This document shows, in pieces, positions 1 to 5,951 of a stretch of 12,784 nucleotides of DNA. The stretch comes from Candidatus Zixiibacteriota bacterium. GTDB taxonomy: Bacteria > Zixibacteria > MSB-5A5 > JAABVY01. Position numbers and translations under genes: made by a program. Under the pieces are notes generated by a model. That model was not told the DNA's origin. It was given only the letters and a program-made list of their open reading frames with translations, and searched no databases. The stretch covers positions 1,449-14,232 of the forward strand of contig JAABVY010000265.1 of NCBI GenBank assembly GCA_011777135.1. The letters are read 5' to 3'. Each line of letters opens with the position of its first letter. Positions within the stretch are counted from its first letter, which is position 1.

Positions 1-1
1 T

Positions 2-811
2 CATATCGAGAGAAAGGCTTATTCCGAGGGACTTGTCCTGTCTCACGAGTTCAATCATATCTGTTATGAAGATGACGGCGATGTGGTAATCACAGTCGGG
101 GTCGAAGGCGGAAGCCTTCCTGAAGGCAACAGCATTGGCTTTTTTTACAAGCCGGCGCGCCTTTCCGGACAGGAGGGGGAAATAGCCTATACCCGTTACG
201 AGATGAGGCGGGCTTTCAACAATCCGGATTGCTATGAAATCACCATTCCCCGCGGTGAAAAAGGGGACAAGGTGCTTTATTATATTGAATTGGATGATGC
301 CGGTGGAAATGAGATTGCCACCCTGACTTCTGAACAAGGCGCAGGGGATACCGGAGAAACATGGCTCATGTTCGCAAATAGGAGACACTCATTTTTATTT
401 GTGGGGCATGTTTTAGTTATGCTGGCCAGTTTTTTATTTGTTTCGCTTGCCTTTCTGACATCATTATCCAATCTTAAGAACACAGAGAATAATATAATTC
501 TGGGAAAACAGATTCTATGGGCGGTTATTTTTATTTTAATCGGGCTCGTACCATTGGGAATTGTGTTAAATAGTCAGATGTATGGAACCTACTGGCAGGG
601 TCTGCCTTTAGGAAATTATATAACCGGCAGCTTGGGATTTGCTATATTTGCTTACTGGTTGATTATGCTGATTTTGATGAAAGGTTCGGCCTTCATGTCT
701 GACCCATCAAAGAATGTCCTTTCGCCCTCGGGAATGCGGCTTTTGACGGTAATCGGTTTTTTAATTACTGCTGTCGGTTATCTGGTTCCGCATGGGATAG
801 GAGAATTTTAA
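2..811 (+). CDS. Membrane protein with periplasmic beta-type domain and four C-terminal helices (5' truncated)
   Basis: The reading frame is open from base 2 with no stop, so the gene starts upstream of the window; the GTG at 83 is internal and should not be taken as the start. About 269 residues are visible. Roughly the first 125 are soluble and end in a strand-rich stretch (VLYYIELDDAGGNE, visible residues ~91-104) of the kind seen in Ig-like extracytoplasmic domains. Four hydrophobic helices follow at about 131-155, 170-189, 210-227 and 246-264, with a YWQGLPLG loop between helices two and three. Histidines lie near the first helix (HSFLFVGH) and at the C-terminus (PHGIGEF), which could bind a cofactor, but that is a guess. 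I do not recognise the family. It ends 3 bp before tldD, whose ribosome binding site lies inside this gene, so the two are probably co-transcribed and coupled. Confidence 0.75.
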   Translation, partial: HIERKAYSEGLVLSHEFNHICYEDDGDVVITVGVEGGSLPEGNSIGFFYKPARLSGQEGEIAYTRYEMRRAFNNPDCYEITIPRGEKGDKVLYYIELDDAGGNEIATLTSEQGAGDTGETWLMFANRRHSFLFVGHVLVMLASFLFVSLAFLTSLSNLKNTENNIILGKQILWAVIFILIGLVPLGIVLNSQMYGTYWQGLPLGNYITGSLGFAIFAYWLIMLILMKGSAFMSDPSKNVLSPSGMRLLTVIGFLITAVGYLVPHGIGEF

Positions 812-814
812 CGC

Positions 815-2254
815 ATGCCCATGAATGATCTACATACTCTTGCCCTTGATGAAGCGAAACGGCTGGGCGCGACATACGCTGACTACCGTCAGGAGGATAT
901 AACCGAACAGAGCTTATCGGTTTCTGATGGTTCGCCTGAACTTTTGAATAAGTCATACTCCACCGGTTTTGCGATCCGGGTGATCGCAGATGGCGCCTGG
1001 GGCTTTGCGGCCGATTCGATCGTTAATGAGGATTCCATAAAGAAAACGGTCGCGACGGCGGTGGAGATAGCCAGAGCCTCGGCCAAAATCAACAAATCGG
1101 CTCTGGAATTAGCGGACAGGCCTGTTTATGAGGACAGCTATACCACTCCATTTGAAAAAGATCCGTTTGCGATTCCATTGTCCGAAAAGATCGAGTTTTT
1201 GAGCGAGCTGGAGAGAATGATGCGGATCGATTCGCAGATAAATTCGACCTCAGCTTTTATGACATTTATCAGAACGCAGAAGTTCTATGCCTCTCTGGAC
1301 GGCTCAAGAATCAGCCAGGATATTTATCAGGCCGGATGTGGAGCCTCGTGCGGCGTTATCAAGTCGCACAGGGACAGAAGCGAGAGATCGTTCCCGACTC
1401 CCAACGGTCAATGGATCACCGGCGGGTATGAGATTATGGATGTGTTCGATTTCAAGAATGAACTTCCCAGGATCGCGCAGGAGGCAGTTCAGCTTCTGAG
1501 TGCAAAAGATTGTCCGCAGAAAGAAATGGATTTGATTTTGGGGGGCGATCTGGTTTCGCTACAGATTCATGAATCGGTCGGGCATCCACTTGAACTTGAC
1601 AGGGTCTTCGGGTATGAGCGCAATTTCTCGGGAGTATCCTTCGCAACGACCGACAAGCTCGACAGCTTGAAATATGCCTCGGATATTATGACATTTGTAG
1701 CGGATTCGACATATCCGGGAGGGCTGGCCACTTATGCTTATGACGATGAGGGTGTCAAGACTGAACGTGATGTGCTGATTGACAAGGGGATCCTGGTAAA
1801 TTATCTCTCTGACAGGGAGACAGCATATAGAATCGGTAAGAAATCGACCGCCTGCGCCCGTGCCGAGGGCTGGATGAATACGCCGATTGTGCGAATTCCG
1901 AATATCCTTCTGCTGCCTGGAGAAAGTACGTTGGATGAAATGATTTCGGGTGTTGATGATGGTATATATGTGATCGCTCCTAACAGCTGGTCAATTGATG
2001 ACAACCGCGAGGGATTTACTCTGGGCGGCGAAGTCGGCTGGGAGATAAAGAACGGCAAGCTCGGTGAGATGGTCAAGTCGCCGCGATATTCGGGCAATAC
2101 GGTGGATTTCTGGAACTCCTGCGATGCTGTGGGAAATTCCGACAGCTGGGTACTGTGGGGCACACCTAACTGCGGAAAGGGTCAGCCCGGACAGAACATG
2201 AGAACCGCGCAGGGATGTTCACCCTGCAGATTCAGGAAAGTGAAGGTCGGATAG
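815..2254 (+). CDS. tldD: TldD, catalytic subunit of TldD/TldE metallopeptidase
   Basis: This 479-residue protein matches the usual TldD length. The family's zinc motif HExxxH is intact as HESVGH (H252, E253, H257), followed by HPLELDR. The C-terminus carries WNSCDAV and the GTPNCGKGQP motif, whose Cys (C453) is expected to be the third metal ligand by analogy with E. coli TldD, and then the typical MRT...SPxRFRxVxVG ending. TldD works in the cytosol with TldE (PmbA) as a peptidase on unfolded or leader peptides, for example in microcin B17 maturation and CcdA turnover in E. coli. The ATG at 815 is preferred over the one at 821 because AGGAG (799-803) lies 11 nt upstream of it. The next gene, a TldE-type partner, begins 4 bp after the stop, as expected for the heterodimer. 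The family call is firm; the natural substrate is unknown. Confidence 0.95.
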   Translation: MPMNDLHTLALDEAKRLGATYADYRQEDITEQSLSVSDGSPELLNKSYSTGFAIRVIADGAWGFAADSIVNEDSIKKTVATAVEIARASAKINKSALELADRPVYEDSYTTPFEKDPFAIPLSEKIEFLSELERMMRIDSQINSTSAFMTFIRTQKFYASLDGSRISQDIYQAGCGASCGVIKSHRDRSERSFPTPNGQWITGGYEIMDVFDFKNELPRIAQEAVQLLSAKDCPQKEMDLILGGDLVSLQIHESVGHPLELDRVFGYERNFSGVSFATTDKLDSLKYASDIMTFVADSTYPGGLATYAYDDEGVKTERDVLIDKGILVNYLSDRETAYRIGKKSTACARAEGWMNTPIVRIPNILLLPGESTLDEMISGVDDGIYVIAPNSWSIDDNREGFTLGGEVGWEIKNGKLGEMVKSPRYSGNTVDFWNSCDAVGNSDSWVLWGTPNCGKGQPGQNMRTAQGCSPCRFRKVKVG

Positions 2255-2258
2255 ATTT

Positions 2259-2675
2259 ATGCCTGAAAGATCAGAAATATTGAGCCGGGATTATATACTA
2301 TCGACTTTCAAGAAAGCCCTGGAATTTTCGAAAGCCGATCAGACCGAGATTGTGCTTGAGTCGGAAGAGCTTTCACTAACACGCTTTGCCGACAGCAAAA
2401 TCACTCAAAATTTGACTACTGCAGACAATAAGGTTGTGGTTCGCACGATAGATGGAAAGAGGATTGGTGTCTCGGTTTCCAACAGCCTTGATCTGGATAA
2501 TATAAAGCAGGCAATTAAGGCGGCGCAGGAGATCAGTTCTGTGCAGACTCCGGATGAACAATTTGTTTCCTTACCACAGTCTCCCGCCGCACTGCCGGTA
2601 GATGCGTATAAACCGCTAATTTTTCTGCGCTCGATCGCGCCGAAGCTATCGGCAGCATCAATGATGTCGCCGTGA
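2259..2675 (+). CDS. TldE/PmbA-type subunit, N-terminal piece (frameshifted gene)
   Basis: This frame encodes the N-terminal domain of a TldD/PmbA-family protein (about residues 1-119, to ...PVDAYKP at 2598-2615). Its order matches the family: a helix, the region around LSLTRFADSKITQN, and VVVRTIDGKRIGVSVSN. After ~2615 the frame runs into unrelated sequence (LIFLRSIAPKLSAASMMSP) and stops at 2675, while the proper continuation is found one frame away. The ATG at 2259 is the only sensible start; upstream purines (GAAGG at 2242-2246) are 12 nt away, so initiation may rely on coupling to tldD, which ends 4 bp before. Joined to the downstream piece the protein would be about 449 residues, normal for TldE/PmbA. 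See the frameshift entry. Confidence 0.8.
   Translation: MPERSEILSRDYILSTFKKALEFSKADQTEIVLESEELSLTRFADSKITQNLTTADNKVVVRTIDGKRIGVSVSNSLDLDNIKQAIKAAQEISSVQTPDEQFVSLPQSPAALPVDAYKPLIFLRSIAPKLSAASMMSP
2607..2620 (+). other. Apparent one-base frameshift joining the two tldE pieces
   Basis: Frame 1 of the gene is good family sequence up to PVDAYKP (ending 2615). The next frame is closed by a TAA at 2609-2611 and then reads TANFSALDRAEAIGSI from 2612, which is exactly the sort of sequence expected next (ALDRAEAIGSINDVAVKD). Restoring a single missing base between about 2611 and 2617 would give one continuous protein of normal length. Either a real deletion, or a sequencing or assembly error, would produce this. 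Coding quality on both sides is intact, which fits a recent mutation or an error better than an old pseudogene. Confidence 0.75.
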
Positions 2676-3607
2676 AGGATAATCTGCTGTCATCCGGGGC
2701 ATATAGAATTACCACCGACCGTGCAGCGGTTGTAAACTCTCTGGGTACGGAGCAGTATTTCGAGGGCACCAAGGCGGAACTTTCGCTGACCCTGTCAGGT
2801 GATGAGGACAATTCAGGCTATGCCATCGGGTATAATCGTGATGTAGAAATGATTGATCCGATCCTATTGGCGGAGAAGGCTGCTGACAAGGCAGTAGGGT
2901 CGATAGATCCAATCAAATTAGAATCAGGGCAGTATACGGTGATCCTCGAGCCGCCCGCGGTGGGGCAGATGGTTCTTCTGTTTTCTTTCCTGGGCTTTGG
3001 CTGTAAGACATATATCTCACAGCGTTCGTTTATGAGCGGTAAAATCGGCCAGCAGATAGTCGGAAATAATATTACATTTATAGAGGATCCGTACAATGAC
3101 CGCATGCAGGGTATGCCATTCGGATATGAGGGCGTTCCCCGTCAAAAAGTTTTCCTGATTGAAAATGGAATTGCCCGCGGAGTGGTCTGGAATTCCTATT
3201 ATGCCAATATTGCCGGAGAGAAGTCAACCGGCCATGCCCATCCGGCTTACAAGACATTTTCTCCGTATCCTAAAAATCTGGTCATGGGTGAAGGTAAGAG
3301 CAGTGTGGAGGAGATGATCGCCTCGACCGAGAGGGGAATTTATATCACACATTTCTGGTATGTGAATTATCTCAATCCGATGCGCACGATGGTTACCGGC
3401 ACTACCCTTGACGGCACTTTCCTGATCGAAGACGGAAAGATTTCCAAGCCGATTGTGAATATGCGTATGGCCCAGTCGATCCAGGAGATGCTGCAAAGCT
3501 GCAGCATGATCTCGGCTGAGAGACAGCTTTATCCGCAATATTCGGTGGTCATGTTGCTGCCGTATCTCAAAGTTGAAAAATTCAATCTTGCGGCGGAGGA
3601 GGCCTAA
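2612..3607 (+). CDS. TldE/PmbA-type subunit, C-terminal piece (frameshifted gene)
   Basis: This piece holds most of the TldE/PmbA fold. The coding frame is good from 2612 (TANFSALDRAEAIGSI); the GTG at 2672 is simply the first start-like codon and is probably not used. It carries VVNSLGTEQYFEGTKAELSLTL, the core strand GQYTVILEP, the segment around SFMSGKIGQQIVGNN, the EDPYNDRMQGMPFGYEGVPRQKVFLIENG stretch that is typical of the family, and a C-terminal TGTTLDGTFLIEDGKI region. There is no HExxxH motif at the position where TldD has it, as in TldE, so this would be the non-metal-binding partner of the TldD just upstream. The stop at 3605-3607 touches the ATG of the next gene, and its last codons contain that gene's ribosome binding site. 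Confidence 0.85.
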   Translation, partial: TANFSALDRAEAIGSINDVAVKDNLLSSGAYRITTDRAAVVNSLGTEQYFEGTKAELSLTLSGDEDNSGYAIGYNRDVEMIDPILLAEKAADKAVGSIDPIKLESGQYTVILEPPAVGQMVLLFSFLGFGCKTYISQRSFMSGKIGQQIVGNNITFIEDPYNDRMQGMPFGYEGVPRQKVFLIENGIARGVVWNSYYANIAGEKSTGHAHPAYKTFSPYPKNLVMGEGKSSVEEMIASTERGIYITHFWYVNYLNPMRTMVTGTTLDGTFLIEDGKISKPIVNMRMAQSIQEMLQSCSMISAERQLYPQYSVVMLLPYLKVEKFNLAAEEA

Positions 3608-3811
3608 ATGGTCGGGCGCAGAGATTTTATCAAAATTATGGGGTTGAGCGCAACCGCGATAATGCTTGCTCCGGACAGCTTGATTTTTGCAGAGCCATCC
3701 GAGCTTCCCGGACATAGGCAGCCGCGCCGGATACTATACGGCGACAAATACCATGGATGTTCGGGCTGGAGCTGCTGCGATGATCACAATCTTCCTTCTG
3801 AAATATTATAA
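3608..3811 (+). CDS. Small Tat-signal protein with C-terminal Cys cluster
   Basis: This 67-residue frame begins directly after the tldE stop and has a strong ribosome binding site (GGAGGAGG, 3595-3602, 5 nt before the ATG). Its N-terminus is a good twin-arginine signal: RRDFIK (residues 4-9), a hydrophobic stretch to about residue 27 and a possible cleavage after A28. The remaining ~39 residues are polar and contain C51, C56 and C57 (GCSGWSCCDD) plus two His (H49, H60). I do not recognise it. It could be a true small exported protein, perhaps binding metal or modified before export, or the leftover 5' end of a larger Tat-exported gene. The strong ribosome binding site and operon spacing (3 bp to prmC) favour expression. 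If transcribed with tldD and tldE, its peptide could be processed by them, which is speculation. Confidence 0.6.
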   Translation: MVGRRDFIKIMGLSATAIMLAPDSLIFAEPSELPGHRQPRRILYGDKYHGCSGWSCCDDHNLPSEIL

Positions 3812-3814
3812 TTT

Positions 3815-4678
3815 ATGCCTGTCAGATTAATCGATCTCATAAATTCGTCAGATAAGATTCTCGATGTTGCCGGGGTGGAGGCACCGCGCCAGAATGTGGA
3901 GCGGATGCTGGAGAGAATACTGGGGCTGAGCAAGGTCGATTTATATCTCGATCCTAAACGTGAAATCTCTGATGAAGATGCCGCGCAACTGAGGGGCCTG
4001 ATCGATCGTCGGTTAAACAATGAGCCGCTGCAGTACATACTGGGCGAAACCGAATTCTATGGCATAAGGTTGAAATGCGATAGGCGCGCACTGATCCCCC
4101 GTCCGGAAACAGAATTTGTGGTGTCGAAGGGATTGAACTTGATAAAAGGGAGAAAGGGCTTGAATATACTCGATCTGGCCTGTGGTTCGGGAAATATTTC
4201 GGTTGCAATGGCGGCCAGCAATCCCTACCAGAATTATTATGCTTCTGATTTATCCCTGGATGCGGTGGCACTGGCAAAGGTGAACGCCGAGTTGAATGAT
4301 GTCTCTGACAGAATAGAATTTCATCAGGGAAACCTATTTGAACCGTTTAAAAAGAAAGAGATAATCTTCGATATGATCCTGGCGAATCCGCCTTATATCA
4401 AAGAAAGTGAGCTCGAAATACTTCATGAGCAGGTCAGGAAATATGAACCACAACTGGCGCTGACTTCCGGGCAGGACGGACTCGACTTCATCAGACGGAT
4501 GCTTCTTGAGGCTCCGGACTACATGAAGCCGGAAGGACACCTGATTTCCGAGGTTGCCTTTGACCAGATGGACACGATTAAGGATCTTGTGGAAAGCGAA
4601 ACGGAATTTGATGTTGATGAGGTTATCCGAGACTATTCCGGAATTGAGAGGGTAATCGTACTGAAATTAAGCGGGTAG
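3815..4678 (+). CDS. prmC: PrmC, release factor glutamine N5-methyltransferase
   Basis: This 287-residue protein methylates the Gln of the GGQ motif in release factors RF1 and RF2 using S-adenosylmethionine, which increases translation termination efficiency. The N-terminal helical domain contains the characteristic PLQYILGETEFYG (71-83) and LIPRPETE (93-100). The SAM-binding motif I is ILDLACGSGNISVAMA (118-133), and the catalytic NPPY motif is at 191-194 (ANPPYI). A C-terminal EPQLALTSGQDGLDF segment (211-225) is also typical. Length and order match the family. No Shine-Dalgarno sequence is visible before the ATG, and the preceding stop is only 3 bp away, so translation is probably coupled to the small Tat gene. 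prfA, its frequent neighbour, is not present. Confidence 0.96.
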   Translation: MPVRLIDLINSSDKILDVAGVEAPRQNVERMLERILGLSKVDLYLDPKREISDEDAAQLRGLIDRRLNNEPLQYILGETEFYGIRLKCDRRALIPRPETEFVVSKGLNLIKGRKGLNILDLACGSGNISVAMAASNPYQNYYASDLSLDAVALAKVNAELNDVSDRIEFHQGNLFEPFKKKEIIFDMILANPPYIKESELEILHEQVRKYEPQLALTSGQDGLDFIRRMLLEAPDYMKPEGHLISEVAFDQMDTIKDLVESETEFDVDEVIRDYSGIERVIVLKLSG

Positions 4679-4680
4679 AA

Positions 4681-5046
4681 TCAGCTGTTTGAATTGGACT
4701 GCGTCTTCCTGTCATCCAGGTATTTCCTGTATTTTTCATAGACATATTTGTTTTCATACCATTTGATGATTTTATCCAGAAGCCAGAATGGTCCCATCAC
4801 CAGAAGATAAAAGACGGAAATATAAAAGAATATTATCAGGGTCGGCAGAAATCCAATCCAGGCGATGTATACCAGTGCAATCAGGAAGCTGAAAATGAAC
4901 GCTACCCCGGCGTGCTTTTTTCTTTTCAGGGCCAGGAAATGGTAGCCGATAAAGGTGGGTATAGAAAAGGGTATTACCAGAAACAAAAGCAGCGAATCCA
5001 GTATTCCCCGCGCAAAAATATCAAAGTCAGAACTCATGCCTTCCAT
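4681..5046 (-). CDS. Small three-helix membrane protein of unknown function
   Basis: This 121-residue protein has three hydrophobic helices at about 17-38, 46-64 and 66-88. A short basic loop (KRKKH, 41-45) follows the first, and a charged C-terminal tail (KWYENKYVYEKYRKYLDDRK) follows the third, so the tail is probably cytoplasmic. No motif identifies a family. The ATG at 5044-5046 is supported by GAGGT on the minus strand (5057-5053), 6 nt upstream; a second in-frame ATG at 5035-5037 lacks such a site. A TATACT -10-like box on the minus strand (5067-5062) lies upstream but has no clear -35. It converges on prmC with only 2 bp between the stop codons and no obvious terminator. Confidence 0.65.
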   Translation of the reverse strand: MEGMSSDFDIFARGILDSLLLFLVIPFSIPTFIGYHFLALKRKKHAGVAFIFSFLIALVYIAWIGFLPTLIIFFYISVFYLLVMGPFWLLDKIIKWYENKYVYEKYRKYLDDRKTQSNSNS

Positions 5047-5459
5047 CTCTATACCTCATTAAGTATATATGAAATCCTCAATGCAAAGTTTAATAAAAAA
5101 TGGAATGCTTTGGTTTCCGGTTTTCGCCAAAGTCAGTTCAGGATTCAATACCTGTGTGGGCGATACGCCAGGCCCGGAATTAGAAAATTGTGCCTCTCAT
5201 GGTAGATCCTAAGCTCACCGCGCAGTATTAAATGCGCTTAATCATATATGGATAACTAATTTACGACTCATCCTTTGAATGCCCGATTGGAGGTCGTTTA
5301 TTATTAAAGGACAAATGTAACTCTATAGCAGATATGAGATAAGACCATTGACTGAGCCTACTCAAGTGTAATTCCCAAAGATACTGTCGATTAATGGATT
5401 GTGTTTTCTGGTTTTTGTTTTTATTTGCGAAAAGATACCGGCTTTTTTATTATGACTTT
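5047..5459. other. 413-bp intergenic region with no recognisable gene
   Basis: This AT-rich stretch separates two divergent genes. I find no tRNA-like fold, no long clean coding frame and no repeated unit. It has two short stem-loops: CTTTGG/CCAAAG (5108-5113 with 5127-5132, 13-nt loop) and GCGCA/TGCGC (5220-5224 with 5233-5237, 8-nt loop). Neither is followed by a T-run, so they are not convincing terminators. The right end holds a good promoter-like pair (see separate entry). Unannotated regulatory RNA or a very short peptide cannot be excluded. Confidence 0.5.
5425..5453 (+). promoter_or_regulatory. Candidate sigma70 promoter for the HIT gene (leaderless)
   Basis: TTGCGA (5425-5430) and TATTAT (5448-5453) are separated by exactly 17 bp; they match 4/6 and 5/6 of the consensus boxes. 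The -10 box ends 6 nt before the ATG at 5460, so transcription would start at or next to that A, giving a leaderless mRNA. This is consistent with the absence of a ribosome binding site there. It is an inference from sequence alone. Confidence 0.4.
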
Positions 5460-5951
5460 ATGGACAAGAAGATGTATGCACCGTGGAGAGAGGAGTATAT
5501 CCTCGGCCCCAAGGAAAAGGGCTGCCTGTTCTGCCGGATTTTCAGAGAGAAAACAGACAAACAGAATTTCGTGCTGTATCGGGGAAATAGAGTGTTTATA
5601 GTCATGAACCGATATCCCTATGTTTCAGGGCATCTTATGGTTGTGCCCAACCGTCATATCGCTCATATAGAGAAGCTTCCCCGGTCGACATCAGAAGAAT
5701 TGATGTATGAGACTCAACGTGCTGTGAAAATACTCAAGCAGACTCTGAGACCGCACTCTCTGAATATTGGAATCAACCTGGGCCATCAATCCGGTGCGGG
5801 AGTCCCGGGCCATCTGCATCAGCATATAGTCCCGCGCTGGCATGGGGATACAAACTTCTTATCGGTAATTGGAAATACAAGGGTGGTTTCCGTGTCGCTT
5901 AAGACCGTTTATGGACAGCTGGTGAAACCGTTTCAGGAATTCGAACTGTGA
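5460..5951 (+). CDS. HIT-family (histidine triad) nucleotide hydrolase or phosphorylase
   Basis: The protein (163 residues from the ATG at 5460) carries the histidine triad HLHQH (H118, H120, H122), followed by IVPRW. The family is nucleotide phosphate-transfer or hydrolase enzymes acting on substrates such as Ap4A or AMP-lysine analogues. Its C-x2-C pair (GCLFC, C22 and C25) and the SGHLMVVPNRHIAHIEKL segment (56-73) resemble Ap4A-phosphorylase-like HIT proteins that bind zinc. The N-terminal APWREEYILG also fits that group. An earlier ATG at 5394 would add 22 mostly hydrophobic residues and fits the family less well. The stop overlaps the next gene's GTG by 4 bp (GTGA), so the two are probably co-translated. 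The exact substrate cannot be read from the sequence. Confidence 0.88.
   Translation: MDKKMYAPWREEYILGPKEKGCLFCRIFREKTDKQNFVLYRGNRVFIVMNRYPYVSGHLMVVPNRHIAHIEKLPRSTSEELMYETQRAVKILKQTLRPHSLNIGINLGHQSGAGVPGHLHQHIVPRWHGDTNFLSVIGNTRVVSVSLKTVYGQLVKPFQEFEL

Noticed and set aside
2609..2625. Programmed -1 frameshift in tldE
   Set aside because: The run of five T at 2620-2624 gives A ATT TTT in the incoming frame, which is not a canonical X XXY YYZ slippery heptamer, and no strong downstream structure is evident. A missing base is simpler.
5220..5237. GCGCA/TGCGC stem-loop as a terminator or small RNA
   Set aside because: Only a 5-bp stem with an 8-nt loop, no T-run and no gene ending nearby on either strand.
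5394..5459. Earlier ATG for the HIT gene at 5394
   Set aside because: It adds 22 hydrophobic and aromatic residues not expected in this cytosolic family, lacks a ribosome binding site, and would place the good promoter-like boxes inside the gene.
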